DNA of 64,000 nucleotides from Basidiobolus meristosporus CBS 931.73 (GCA_002104905.1 MCFE01000192.1:62001-126000); one strand, 5' to 3'; positions 33,140-47,000 are shown, counted from the first letter of the stretch. Numbers and translations: made by a program. The notes: generated by a model not told the origin, from the letters alone.

Positions 33140-35269
33140 CTATAGAACCAAATGAGCAATACGTTTAGTAGTAGATAATGTCCTGTAATGCTAAAGAGGT
33201 GTCATGCTTCCAGACAATATCACCAACAGGGGCTTTGAGAGCTTGCTCCTACTTATTACTAAAGCTATTCAGGATGCAATAACCCACTTACATAATCCAG
33301 ATGGACTTCTGCAGTGCAGCTAGCAAAATATCATGCTGATATTATCCTTATACTGCTATTTGTCAATAGTGACATGACATTTATATCAGAGAATGCCAGC
33401 ATAGCAGAGTCCCAAACTTGCATCAAATCACCACCATATAAGTAAAGAATTGGTTGCATTCTGGTATATTCAATCAATACCTCTACTTAAGAAGCTCATG
33501 CAATCCCACAAATATTGTGATTATATAGAGTACTACACTCAATAATAATCAAGTTTATACATTTCTTATAAGTTTTTTAGCAAACATTATAAGCAGTCAA
33601 CCAGTGCAATGGATGGTACTGCTCTTAGATGTGTAATATTTGGGGCACTTACTCCATTATGCACACACCCACATTGATTTTACCTCAACACCAAAGCTAC
33701 AAATACCTTCTGTCTGCAGGGAAGATGTACAGAAGTCACCATGCAATTGCAATAAAGCTGGCAAGCTATAAGCCATTGGCCAGAATACAAACTAACTGAG
33801 AATCATAGATACAGAGAATTTGATGGGGCAAACACTTTACACTGGGAAAAATGCATTTGGACCTTGTGAGAACTCAGCTACGGATAGTTAAGTTGCACAG
33901 GGCACAGCTTAATATCAATAAGCTCTTTGAGGTGGTATTGAAGCTGGAAAGAATTCACAAAACATCTCATTGTATCTATTCCCCAGGATACATCTCAGTG
34001 ACTCCAGCTAAAGCTGTTGCAACTATGTAATAATGCAAATACAGCAATTGCATGAGCTGAGTGTGTATTTAATAAAGGTATGTTGTGAAGCAATTTCTAT
34101 ATAGATCACAGTTTAAGCATTGAGGCTTCTATGTCAACATTGCAGGGATATTAATCACAGAGTAGCTCACTAATACCAATTTTGAGCACCTACAACTTTT
34201 GTGCAAGGAGTCTGTAATAGGATCTGAGTAGCTTTACAACAGGCACAAGCTGAAATGATAGATCTTCACCACTACTGTATCCAGATTCTAATATGCTGTG
34301 CTTGATGTATAGAGAACATTGCCTATGCCTCACCTTTTGGAAGTTTCATATGGAGAAGATGTGTACGGAGATGGGGGAAAAGTCAGGTTCAAACACTGCA
34401 ACATTTATTTGCATCTTACTATTTCCTTCAAGTCTGTCATGGGCTTAATAAACTGGCACATTTAGGATAGCCCCAGAAAATTGAAATGTAAGGAGCAAAG
34501 ATGTGAGCATACTGACACATAGGCCTGTGGTGTTAGGAAGCTAGGCAGCCTCTACACATGGGTATTCAGTCATGTAGACCAAGGGTAGATTAAAACAACA
34601 AGCAACTAGTATAAGTAAGAGCAACTTCACCAAGGTTAGGCAGATATCTCCTTGGGAGAGTCAAATCACCACAGCTTTCAACATCAAATTATTATAAAAA
34701 AGAATTATGTACATCTATAAGTTCAACTAAAGTCTAGAAGGGCAAAGTAGTATACAGTCTAAGTACTGAGAGTTATTTTGCAGAGATTTAAGAGATAATC
34801 ATGGCCAAAGCAGTGGCAACCAAGTACACACCTGCAAGATGGGTATATTGCCAGCTATTCAAGATATATGACAAATTTGCCAGTATCATACTGAATGGCT
34901 GTAAAGTCAAGGAAATACAAGTCTATTAATTGCTGCATATGTGCACACTTATAGATATTGATCAGCATGAGGCTCTAGTACCTTGCAACTATATCTGGGA
35001 CTCCCATATTGTCAGTGGGTAATCTCACTTAGAGGTATGATTTACAGTGGAATATATGAGTGAGAAAAAGGAAGGTAAGTAAGTTAGTTACCATCTGATA
35101 AGCAGCTATGTAGACATTTTGTAGAACCAGCAGTAGGCTGCCAAGTTGCTGTGGTAAAGCCTATAGATGCTGGCATACAGGCTAGCAAAATGCCATTAAG
35201 ATTCTTGCCTTATAAGATAACCATATTTAAAGGCTAGGTAGGTCTTGTCAGATACATCCAGGATACATT
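33140..35269 (+). mobile_element. Heavily decayed CACTA-like transposase region (copy 5)
   Basis: Scattered matches to the plus-strand transposase of copy 1: the region before the core (about 33,300-33,620), a later block (33,640-33,790) and the C-terminal blocks (34,180-34,590 and 34,780-35,060). The core between the first two pieces is deleted. No open frame of useful length remains. Confidence 0.6.
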
Positions 35270-36192
35270 GCCTATGAAGAATTATTGTGATGATCTCATC
35301 AAAACACTGTTGCAAAATCTGAATCCTATAACTAAGAGGTGTTGATGTCATCAGGACCTAATGCAAGCAACCATTAGAAAATTTCACCTCAGACTTCACA
35401 GAAAACTTGGTCAAAATCTTTGAGCACATCAGTATATAAGTGGCTTTTGATATGTTTTCTGTCCATTGTGTCACTTTGTGATCTTAGACACTTGATTGCC
35501 TCCAACACTTGTGTATATTGTTGGCAATTGACTTTTTTCACCCTCCTTACTTCCTGACTCAAATATTGCTCATATTTATCATTCATCCAAACTTGTTTGT
35601 TTCTGTTCAGTCTTCAGTTGTCACTCAATTCCAATTTTACTGACATATAAGTCCCTATACCCAACACTAACATTAAGCCCAACCTCTCACTCATCAAGTG
35701 ACTCTATTAGAATTCACTATTCAATCAGTATTTCTACCATCACACTCCTTACCCATAATTTAAGCAGGAACACTATGGCTATATGCCAGTGTTCAATCAC
35801 TGATTCTCATATGTCCTGGTATTCACCTGGCTCTGCAAGGTCTGGCATCTCAGCTGCCAGTTCTTGCACTACATCATTTCAGTATACAAATCTATTTTCT
35901 TAAGCACTACTCTTGAAGTGCTTCAACCTCTTGGGTGCCTATTAAGGTTCCAAAATTTCACCGTAGGAATTATCATTGTCTTCTGAGTCCTTCATGATGT
36001 TGCTTTGTCTGTTGGCAGGATCTCCACTCTGACTACAATGCAGGATGTGGAGGCTGTAGTAGACAGATTGCCTGTATCTGCTAGCTCATGTATAGCACTG
36101 GAGTGCAGCTCAACTAGTGGCACTTCTAACTCTTGAGAAAGAAGCTGTTATATGGTTGCAACATGCTCCTGGTGTTTAGCTGCAGGACACTT
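35270..36192 (-). mobile_element. CACTA-like element, left-end fragment (copy Y)
   Basis: It begins with a degenerate left terminus (GCCTATGAAGAATTATTGTG) and covers the 3' part of the second gene in minus orientation, parallel to 25060-25960. It stops where copy 2 begins at 36193. Confidence 0.6.
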
Positions 36193-36604
36193 CCCTATGA
36201 AAAATAATTTGGTCCTGTGGGTGGATCCAATCAGGATCAGCTGTTAGGATCCCATTAAGGGACCATCATAATACCAGCAGCTTGGAATTAGTGACCCTCT
36301 TAACAATCTTATGACATGATCACAACAGCATTTGCTAATTTTCCTACAAAATAAAGTGTTAAAACTTGATAGGGCTTGATTGGTGCTGTGACAATAATTG
36401 CATGTATTGTTGTGGTCTTATTGCGCTCTACAACTATTGTAAATGGATCCAACTGGCCAGGTTATCTAATTGCATTATATGGCAAGATATTTCAAAGTAT
36501 CTTAGTGATCTCTAAACAAAACTCTGATAGTATTATATCAGCAGTATGGCAGCCTACAGCTAGCTCAGTATAATGCTACCATACTAATTTACCAAATGGA
36601 ATTT

Positions 36605-39600
36605 TCAATTTCTACCTCCCCTTGTGCAGTTTATATACTCCACCATAGAATCACCACTCTTTATTTGCTTACCCACTACTACCTTGGGTATTCCACATAT
36701 AGCTTGAATCAAAAAAACTATGACCTCCTGCTCACTAACCTCTACAAATGAGCACTCCTGCTGCAATTGATATACTTCAATCACCTCAACTTTACAGCTT
36801 TTTAGTGTGATACTTGCCAAGTTGCCATATACCTTGTACTGCTGGTAACATATACATCTTGCAAACATATGCTTGGTTGTGTGACTTCTGCCATGAATAC
36901 CTCCTGACTATCCACAAAGAACTTCTTGGTATTTAGCCAATTTATTCATTCTCCCTGCTGGATTCTAGTCCCCCTTATGGGTGTGCTCTGGCACTTGCTT
37001 GTGTGGATTCCAAATTGCATGGTGTAGAAGTTGGCTTATGACCAGGAGAAATCTGGCATACCTTGGTAGAGTTTACCTAATATAAATTAGTTGCTTGTGG
37101 CACCCAACCCAACTTTGCATTACTTAACTGAATACCCACACCTTGGGGCTGCTTATCTTCTTAATGCCATAGGCATATGTATCTCCATGTGCACATCTGT
37201 CCTGAGTATTTTCCAACTCCTCCTGGCTGTCCTTCATGTGCCAACACATCACATCCATGACAGACTTGAAGGTAATATTCTTGATGAGATTGGGATATGA
37301 TAGTACCTGCAACTTGGCTTGTTTTCATATCTCCCCACACAACCGCTCCATAGGAAACTCCCAAAAGGTGAAGCAAGGCCCAATATTATCCACACACTGT
37401 GCAAGATGGAGTAGAGAATGGATACAGTAGTGATAGAGATCTATGCATTCAGCTTTATATTTGTAGTATGGCCACTCAAATCCCATTAAAAACTCCTTGC
37501 ACAACAGCTCTAGATGTGTCAAGTTAGGATTGGTGATCTGCTTCTGGATAGTTATTCCTACAGTGTCCACATATAACTCCCAATGCTGCCAATGTACTCT
37601 TGGTAGAAATGGCTTCAGAACACCACTTTAATAAATACATATCTAGTTCATCTAGTTGTTGCATTTGTATTGTTGCATATGCATATGAATATTGATTGGA
37701 GCCTGTGAGAAGTACTAAGGGTAGTGGATACTCTATAATATCTTGCCAGTTCTTTCAAATTTCTCCAGCATCTTGAAGGGCTCATATAGCTTAAAATGCC
37801 CCATGTACAACTTGGTCATCAGTATAGGGATATTGTTGAAAAGCAAGTGCATTGCTCCCAGTGGAAAGCCTTAGCTCTGACAGATACCCTCAATGTCTAG
37901 TATATCTGGTTTCCAATTGATTCCATATTTCAGCCAATGGCTTATAGCTTGTCTACTTTGCTGCAATTGCATGCTGACTTCTGTTTGTTCTCTCTGTGGA
38001 AAGATAATGTTCTTGGTGTTGGTCTTTAGGTAATAATAATGTGTGAGTTAAGGAGTATATCCTGGATCTCACACATTCAACAGCAATACCATCCATTGTG
38101 CCCAAAAAACCTGCTATATTGCTGATGGCTGGGGTATTTCCAATGCAGATAATAATATGCACTTTTACATGACAGTCATTTACTGTTATCCTACTGAAAA
38201 GCATACAAAATTCATCCAGTAATGGATACAGGTAGCTATCCAGGTTGGAGAGTGATTTAGGCCCAGATACCAGAGAGACTACCATCAGATTATTGCTCTA
38301 ATACTGTAAGATGGGTGGAGGATTCAGATTGATGAGAATCAGTGGCCAGCAGGATTTGCATGTAGAGTACTTGTTTAATGGCAATCCATCAAGTGCTAAG
38401 GCAAAGGCATGGTCATACATACCTTCAAAGTAGCCCTTGCTTCTTAGCTGTTTGTAATGTTTGCCATCAAATATATTGGATATATTTGCACTTGATTGAT
38501 ACTAGACATGTTCCATTGGATAGTGCCACACTGAGCCATGAGTACCAAATGATGCCATAGTGTGCCAGGGAGGCAAAATGAACCTATACTTGGCCACAGA
38601 GTGTGAAACAGAGCTCTGCATCTTCATGTAAAGCAGCCCTTGTGTTTCACCTATGACACAGGCAAAAGTCCATTTTTGACCTTTTTTTTTAGGTCAATGT
38701 TGTGCAGGATGTGTAAGAGCACAGAAGAACTGAAGACATGCATCAGGTATTCAATACCCATGGCACTCAGAATCTAACTCCTGTGGCTTGTAACATGTCA
38801 CAAAAATACATGGCACTATCTTGGTCCACTGGGACTATCTGGCACTATATTTAATTATTAGCCCTAAAGTAAGATCTATACAAAGCACTTATAGTGCCAG
38901 AAAGTCCCAGTGGACCAAGATAGTGCCATGAATTTTTGTGACATGTTACAAGCCACAGGAGTTAGATTCAGAGTACCATGGGTATTGAGTACCTGATGCA
39001 TGTCTTCAATGCTTTTATGCTCTTACACATCCTGCACAACATTGACCTAAAAAAAAGGTCAAAAATGGATTTTCTCCAACACTATGGGTGAAACACAGGG
39101 GCTGATTTGCATGAAGATGTAGATTTATGTTTCACACATTGTGGCCAAGAATATGCTTATTTGGCCTCCCTGGCACACTATGGCATCATTTGGCGCTCAT
39201 GGCTCAATGTGGCACTATCCAACAGAACAAGTCTACTGAGTGCAGTACTGTATAGCTTTGCTATATTAGTTGAGCTGCATCAGCTTCCTCAGACAGGGTA
39301 ATATTGGAGTATATCCAGAGTGTGAACAATGTTTTCCCTCAATTGTGGTGGATTCCTGACAATTTGGACACATTGCAATGGTAACATTTTTGGATGTGAA
39401 TGCTATCAACTGTTAACACATGCTGGAATCAGGACAGTCTCTGGATCATATGTTGCCAGCTGCATGATGGTTGTCCACTTGTACCATGTACATGGTAAGT
39501 TGCATTCCAGAATGATTTAGGCAAGAAGTAGCAGTAAATCCCCAAAGCCCACATTACTGATATTAGCAGAAATACATCACTTCTCCAGTCACAGCATTAC

Positions 39601-40085
39601 ATCACTCACCAGTAGATGGATTACTGGGCTCACTTAGCTCCATAAAGTATCCTTGGCATTTGTTTCAACAGGTGTTGTCTCATTGCATATTAGAATCTGA
39701 CTGGGCTCATAAGTGGTACTGTTGCTGGGGAGATAGGCTCACAATCCATCAGTGAACCTTCTTTGTCAGAGCTATCACTCTGTGTACCATATTCAGAAGG
39801 CGGAGGCAAGCCTAAAGGCATCACACACTCACCTGACTCAGTTTGCGTAATGTGACAAAGACAGCCTGGTGCCAATGTAGAAGTATCAACTGGCCGGCAA
39901 GTTAATGTAGGTACAGTAGTGACCAATGAATGGTCAAATATGACTTGTGTAGCAAAACACTGGCTGTGATCCTTGTAATACTTTCTATGCTGTCTGCGTG
40001 CTTCATTGCTGGGTGGCTAGCTACAATAGCCATAAAGTCATTATTCTCTTCTCTTTCAGCATTGAGTCAAAGTAGTCTTGTCCAT
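36605..40085 (-). pseudogene. tnp2-type transposase of CACTA-like copy 2
   Basis: Starts M-D-K-T-T-L at 40085 and is broken soon after by a stop. An acidic Ser-rich segment (39,690-39,926) precedes the foldback insertion. The core follows at 38,285-37,953 with LVSGPKS, LDSYLYPLLDEF and IIICIGNTPAIS. The FTFWEFPMERLCGEI block is at 37,570-37,325, with downstream tail blocks (CAHGDTYAYGI and others) to about 36,605. Frameshifts, stops and the 731-bp insertion mean it is inactive. Its core blocks are as well preserved as those of copy 1. Confidence 0.75.
38504..39234. repeat. 731-bp foldback (long inverted-repeat) element
   Basis: Two near-perfect inverted arms, 38504-38849 and 38890-39234, surround a 40-bp loop. 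The ends read AGACATGTTC and, inverted, AGACTTGTTC. The 3-bp target ACT is duplicated on both sides (38501-38503 and 39235-39237). The flanks join seamlessly when compared with the uninterrupted transposase of copy 1 near 28,055. It has no open frame and would be mobilised by another element's transposase. Confidence 0.85.
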
Positions 40086-40261
40086 GGGGCAAACAGCTCA
40101 ACATTCAATAATGTAACACTTTTATATCACTTTTTGGTCAATACTCATGTGAATTTGGGACATTGTACCTATAGAGTAAGCATTTTGACTAAAGTTGTGG
40201 CACCACATACACATGTATATATAACACTATTTCCCCTTTGGTTTGACACACTTCCATATAT

Positions 40262-42300
40262 ATGCCACCAAAAAATAAAGCAAAGTTGTCTGGTTTCTAA
40301 CTAAACCCCACCACTGATGGCAAAAGAACAACAATGAGACCACAACTTGCTTTGACATTCAGTGCAACAAGCAGGGCTACATCCAAAAAAGAACATGTTT
40401 ACAGTGTGCCCACTGAAGGTAATAATGCGGACGCCTCAGGCTCTCAGTCAAGTAGGTAATTGAGAACCTCTGCAGAGCCACAAGCTGACTGTTATGCCCA
40501 GGCAGATGAGAATGTAGCAAACACAGTCCCCTCAGTTGAAGACCTGCAAGTGGCTGTCATAACATCACCACCACCAACATTAGCAAGTATGTTGTTGGCT
40601 CACACCAAAGCATTAATGAAGCAATTAGATGCAGTGGCTGACAGGATAAATGCAATGGCGTAGAGAAGTCATAAAATAACCCAGAAACAGAATGAGCAGA
40701 TAATATGTGTAGTGCAATCAATATCCCTGGTAGAGAAAGCAGTATCTTTGCTGCAAAGAAGGAACTCAAGTATGTCAACGTCACAGCCAAGAATTGAGCC
40801 ATTTCCCAATGTAACAGCAGAGGAACACTGTAGAGCCTTTTAAGCAAAACAACAGTCTTTGAAGCAAAACAACAGTGCCAAAAGATAAGGCCACAGAAAA
40901 GCCTATCACAGCATGGGAGGGAGACAATGTGGTGTTTATACCAAACCCTAAAAATCAAAAGACATTGAAGATCCATGAAGCCGCTGAGTGCAATAATGAA
41001 GAGTGGGCAAATACTCAAAAGTCCATCAGAAGTCTAGCATGCCATCACCTTAAGGCTGGCAAACCATGGGACCACCAGGAACTCAAGGCCAAGCAGAATG
41101 CACTTGACTTGTTCCATGAGCATTATCCTGGATTCAAACAGGCAAGTGGATTTTGGACCAGCATTGGTATGCTAAAAAAGTATCTTAAGAGTAGCAGAAA
41201 CTATCAAAGGCAGAAGAACAAGGGTACCATGGCTAAATACCAGCGGCTTCCTCAAGAGCCTGTTACAAGCAGAACCAAAAGCTCCGGACAAGTGTCAAAG
41301 AGATGTCAGGTAGCTGGAAGAGTGCCAATTAGGGACAAGCAGGCAAACACAGATGCACCAGGACAACATTTATCAAGGAAAAAGCTTAGTACCACTCAAC
41401 AAGCCCTCAGTGAAAGTAGCAGTGAAGGGCTGGCAGTGATAAAACCAGTGGCTTTTACAGGAGCCTGTCACAACTACAGTTGAGAGCTCAAAACAAGCAG
41501 AAAAAAAACATCAGTTTACGGGAAGAGTGCCAACAAGGGACAAGCTGGCCAAAACAGATGTGTCAGAGCAGAATTTATCAAGGAGAAAATGTAGTTCATT
41601 ACAAGAAGCACTCAGACAAAGTATCAATGAAAGACCTGGCAGTGATTAAGGAAAAGGTAAAGGGAAAAATGTATACCAAAGCCTGAAACAGGGAGGCACG
41701 CAAAAAAAACTGCAGTTCTTGCCAATTAACACTGCAAGCCTTATTCAAACTGAATCCTTTCATAGCCAAGAAAATTACCAGCAGGAAAGAAACTGTTTTC
41801 ACAAGAGTTGGAAGCACAGCCAGTTGGGCTACACCTCAGCAAGATAGATGAGTTTGCAGAACAAGGCAATATGTCTACCACAGCCTCCACATCCTCCATT
41901 GCTGACAGAGTCAAGATCCCAATGACAGACAAGGCTACAACTTCAAAAACTCAAAAGACTATCACAATGTCTTCAGTAAAATTTTGGAACATCATAGGAA
42001 TACTAAGAGATTGCAGCACTTCTTCAAGAGCAGTGCTTCAAAAAATTCACTTGAATATTGCAAGGATTTATTGCCAAGACTGGCAGATGAGGTGCTAGAC
42101 CATGCAGTGCTGGCTGGAGACCCAGACTTGTGGTGACCAGTTAATCAACAGCGGCATAAAGCCATTGGGATTCTGCCAAAGTCATGGAACCAGAGTGTTA
42201 CAGCAGAAATACTTATTGAGTGGTGGATTTTAATGGTTTTACTTATTGAGTGTGGCATTGGGCTTCATGTTTGTGTAGAGTATAGGGACTTACATAGGTC
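40262..42300 (+). pseudogene. Second gene of CACTA-like copy 2, function unknown
   Basis: Starts with ATG at 40262 (M-P-P-K-N-K-A-K), with a stop soon after, near 40,300. The longest surviving open piece (40,875-41,483, about 200 residues) holds the HYPGFKQASGFW and GMLKKYLKSSRN blocks and a Lys/Gln/Ser-rich tail. Later pieces at 41,480-41,686 and 41,808-42,098 continue it. It is homologous to 25,430-27,372 on the minus strand. The protein family is not recognised. It may be the element's DNA-binding partner. Confidence 0.6.
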
Positions 42301-42596
42301 AATACAATTGGCATTTGAGCTACAACAGAAGTTTCAATGGAAATAAATAAATTGCACACATGAAAAGTAAGAGAAGCGGTTGAGTCAGGAAGTAATGAGT
42401 ATGAAAAAGAGGCAATAGCCAATCAATACACACAAACATAGGAGGTGAAAGAATGTCCAGGATCAGAAAGTTTACAAACTGGTAGGGAACCAATCAAAAG
42501 CAACTTACACATTGTTGTGATAAATATTTTTGACTAAGTTTCTTGTGAAATCTGGGGAACAATTATTTTTGAATGGACTCTGGATGGTGCACTGAA

Positions 42597-43288
42597 AAAA
42601 TAGAGTACTGTACTCAGTATCTATCAAGTGGAAAAATTACAAACAGCTACAAAGCAAAGGCTACTTTGCATATATGCATGACCATTCCTTTGCGTTAGTG
42701 CTTGATGGATCTTCAGCAAGCTAGTACTCCACCTGCAAATGCTGTTGTCCACTGATTCTCATCAACCTGAATCAGTTTCCAATTTTATTATAGCAAAGCA
42801 GAAGTTCTATAGTTGTCTCTGGTATCTGGGCCTAAATCACCACCTAATCTGGATAGTTACCTGTATACATTCTTGGGGGATGTTGCATGCTTTACACCAG
42901 GACACTGGCAAATGGCCATTATATCAAAGTATGTGTTATTGCATGCATTGGAGACCCCCCATCCATCATCAAGACAACTAACTTTTTTGAGCATAATGAA
43001 TGGTATTGCTGTGAATTGCATGAGATTCAGTGCAGTTGCTTCATAACTCATCCCTTGATATTATACAAATACCAATACTAAGAACATAACTTTCCCACAA
43101 AGAGAATGCGCAAAAGTCAGCATGCAATTGCAGCAAGGTGACAAGCTTTAAGCCATTGGCCAGATTATGAAATTTATCAAAAACTAGAGATACTTACAGC
43201 AGAGGAGATCTGTTAGAGCATAAGTTTCCACAGAGAGCAATGCCCTTGCTCTCCAACAATATGCCTACTCTAATGACCAAACTATACT
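42597..43288 (+). pseudogene. CACTA-like transposase core fragment (copy 3)
   Basis: A plus-strand match to the transposase core of copy 1 from the STQYQSG block to beyond GDTPAIS. Recognisable pieces are HSFALVLDG, LDSYLYTFLG and ACIGDPPSI. It begins at the truncated end of copy 2 and ends at an old copia LTR. Stops are present in every frame. Confidence 0.65.
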
Positions 43289-43699
43289 TGTTATCAACAT
43301 TTGTCATACACCTAGATGTTCACCTGACTCAGTCATTACTTGCAGCTCTTTGTAAATACCAACCAAATCTCTTGTAGGGATTTAGAATATTTTGTCCAAA
43401 ACATCAGATACCCATATTACAAAATTTCTCAAAGTTATCTAAACCACCCCAAGCATTGCTCATATGCTCCTGGGACCTTCCTAAAAATACTTGAAATGTT
43501 TTTTATTGCAAGACCATGCAGATGTATAAATACTACTTTACATCAGATAAATGAGTTCCACATAATCTAATAGCTCTCCCAAACACTTCCAATATCTCCA
43601 AGACTCTCAGACAGAGTATGGACCCAAACCTGTGACTCTCTGCAATGGTGACTACTGCCATATTTGAATTTCCCCTCTGCTGAAAATTTGATTTGATCT
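43289..43699 (+). mobile_element. Older Ty1/copia element, 5' LTR and leader (host of nested insertion)
   Basis: The degraded LTR is at 43289-43613, starting TGTTATCAAC and ending CAGACA, followed by a worn primer site and the start of the leader. At 43699 it is interrupted by the younger element of the same family and resumes at 48234 with gag. A further gag and protease piece at 53,930-54,343 probably belongs to the same old copy. Confidence 0.75.
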
Positions 43700-44048
43700 T
43701 GTTGTAAAAATTTGTACTTCCACCTAAATATTCACCTAACTTAGTCACTTAGATCATTTTCTTCAAATCCTAGAGAATGCCTACCAAATTCCTTGTTGGG
43801 ATTTGCTTAGAATATTTTCACCAAAATGCCAGGTACCCACAACATGAGAATTCTCAAAGTTGTCCAAACAGCCCCAAATTTTGCACAAATGTTCTTGGGA
43901 CCTTGCTCAGCCTATTCTACATGTTTTTAATGCTAAGACCATGTAAAAGTATAAATACTACTTTTACATTCAATAAGTAATTAAGTGAAAGCCACATAAT
44001 CTACTTGTCCTCCCAATCACTTCTAATATCTCCAAGACTCTTACAACA

Positions 44049-44059
44049 GGTTATGAGCC
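44049..44059 (+). other. Primer-binding site of copia 1
   Basis: GGTTATGAGCC is complementary to the anticodon stem-loop of eukaryotic initiator Met-tRNA (GGCTCATAACC), not to a tRNA 3' end. This matches the half-tRNA priming known for Drosophila copia. Confidence 0.7.
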
Positions 44060-44099
44060 ACAAGCTGTCACTCTCTGCAATGTCTACTACTGCTAATAC

Positions 44100-47000
44100 T
44101 GGAATTTTACCCTCTGCTGAAAAGTTGGAAGGATCTAACTACCAAGTGAGAAGGTGAAGATGAAAATGCTGCTACAAGAAAGAGACCTTTGGAATATTGT
44201 CATGGGAGAAAAATGCCCTCCTAAAAATGTGGGAGGGGAAGCCTTAAAGTACCAGAAGAAAGAACAAATTGCCTTTAACTGCATTTGCCTCAATGTTAAG
44301 GACAGATTGATAATTGAATGCTCAAGAGCAAATATGGCCAAGAATGCCTTCCAGGCATTAGAAGACACCTACCAGTCATGTTCAGCTGCTAAGAAAATGT
44401 ATCTGAGACAAAAATTCTTTACTATGAAGATGCTGCCAGGAGAAGAAATGAAAAATCTAATTGACAGAATTACCCTGCTGGTAGATGAAGTGGAATCTGT
44501 GGGCATACCAACTACTGATGAGGATGTAATAGTTATCATCCTGAATAGCCTGACAGATGATTTTCAGGGCCTGTATCAACCCTAGAGTCCAGAACTGAAG
44601 ATTTGATCTTATATTACGCATATGGAAGGCTCCTGGATGAAGAATTAAGAAAATCAAGCGCCAATAAAAAGGAAGAAAAATATGCTTTGATAAGCAATGA
44701 TAACCAGCAAAGGAGGCACCCAAGACCCTACAATGGCAACAACAATCTGTTTTGCAACTATTGCAAAAGGAAAAGACACACATTAGACTGGTGACTCAAA
44801 AAGAGATAATAAGCAAAAGAAGCCTGAATATGGAAATGCTGCAACAACTGAAGATAGACTATTCATATTTGCACTCAATATGATCACAAACACTTGATGC
44901 AGTGGCCAAAGGAACTATCCAAGTATACCTTAGAAGCAGGGAAGGAAGCCATACACTGACCTTTAAAGAAGTACTCTGTGTACCAGAAATAGCCAAGAAC
45001 CTACTATCTGTAAGCAAGGCCACAGCCGAAGGACTCAGTTTCAGCTTTGACAATTCTGGATGCCAGATCACTGATCAAAATGGTACCCATATTATTTTGA
45101 GTATCAGACACCAGAATCTATACAAGTTGACTTATATTCCATCATATTTGAAAGCCAATATAAGTAACTTAAATGAAGAAACACCAATACTTTGGCACAG
45201 GATATTTGGGCACATCAATTTTGATTATTTGTGCAAAATGATCAAAGATCAGCTAATTTCTGGATTAAAAATTGATCCCCCAGCTAGTTTGGAGCACTGT
45301 GAAGCCTGCATATATGGGAAACAAGCCAGACAACCGTTCAAGAGCTCTGGGTTAATTTAAACTAAGAAAAAATTAGATCTAATTCACTCAGATCTGTGTG
45401 GACCTATGCAAAATTTATCATTAGGTGGAATGAAGTATTTAATCACTTTTATTGATGATTATACAAGACACATGTGGGACTACTTCATGGAGAGAAAGGA
45501 GGAAGCTCTGTCTAGGTTCAGGGAGTCTAAAGCCATGGTGGAGAGAGAAACTGGTGAAAAAATCAAGGAAATTTGCTCTGACAATGGTTGAGCATATACC
45601 TCAAAACTCTTCATCCACTTCTGCATAATTCATGGGATAAAGCAAGAGACTACTGTACCATACTCCCCACAGCAAAATGGAGTAGCAGAATGTGCTAACA
45701 GATCAGTAACTCATATGGCAAAACCTATGATCCATGATCAAAAATTATTCTATGATTTTTGGGTGGAATCAGTTGCTAGAGCTGTACACCTTGAAAATAG
45801 GAGTTATAACGGAATGCTTTGTGATTAAACTCCATTTGATGCATGGAATGGACACAGGCCAAGTGCAGAACATCTAAGAATATATGGGTGTACAGTATAT
45901 GCCAAGAAACTGCCCTCAAATCAGTCAAATTTGAGTCAAAAAGTGTAGATGCATATTTTTGGGCTACCGCAATGAGAGTAAAGCATACAGACTCTACAAT
46001 ACCAAAGCAAAGAAGCTAATCAAGTCCAGGGATGTGTTGTCTGATGAATATTCAAAATTTTCACAAAAAATGCCGTTAGATGATGACAAAAATCTGATCT
46101 CAAGTCCACCAATTGTCAGGATTGAGTCAGAGCAAAACAATGAAACTTTTTTGCTCCAGAGGACTCTACAACCATGGTTCAGCCAGGATCGGTGCCCTGG
46201 AATATCCCAGATGTTATTATTCCAGTATCAAATGGCCAGAGATCCACTTGGAAAGAAATAGCCCAAATTGCTATATCAATGAGTGTACAAACTTAGCCTA
46301 TGCCTATTTGGTCCATATTGATGAGCCCCAGACTATAAAAGAGGCCCTAAATAGCCCTCAGACAAAGTTTTGGGGATATGCAATGACTGACAAATATCAG
46401 GCCCTGATGGAAATTCAAACTTGGACTTAGTCAAATTACCTATCAACCAAAAACCAATTGGATGCAGATGGGTCTTCAAGACAAAATACAAGGCCAATGG
46501 TACAATTGAAAGATACAAAGCAAGCCCTGTGGCCAAAGGATACTCTCAAACAAAAGAACCTGACTATACTGAGACCTTTGCACCAGTAGCCAAGTTTAAT
46601 TCCATTTCATTAATATTGGCTATTGCAGTCAAATGGATGTAAAAACTGCATATTCAAATGGAGAACTTGATAAGGACATGTAGATGAACCAGCCTGATGA
46701 ATTTGTTGACTAAGATGACCTCCATTTGGTCTGCAAGCTTAAAATGTCACTATATGGTCATAAGCAATCACCAAGAGCCTGGAATTGCAAGATAGACTCT
46801 GATTTGGAATCTTTGAGTTTCAAAGGGAGTTATGTTGACTATAGTGTATACTTTAAGGCAGATAGAGCAAGTCCAGTTCTATTAGCCCTATATGTTGATG
46901 ATCTTGTTATAGCCGCCAATAACCTAGAAACATTGGAAGAGACTAAATCCAGCCTATCTAAGGAGTTCAAGATGTCTGTTCTAGGAGAACTCAGTTACTA

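Larger units (their letters stand above)
36193..42596. mobile_element. CACTA-like element copy 2, carrying a foldback insertion
   Basis: It lies in inverse orientation to copy 1. The right terminus CCCTATGAAAAATAATTTGG is at 36193, the transposase runs leftward from an ATG at 40085, and the second gene runs rightward from an ATG at 40262. The opposite terminus is truncated about 100 bp short, at about 42,596, where another transposase fragment begins. A 731-bp foldback element sits at 38504-39234. Apart from that, the gene order and the divergent arrangement match copy 1. Confidence 0.75.
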
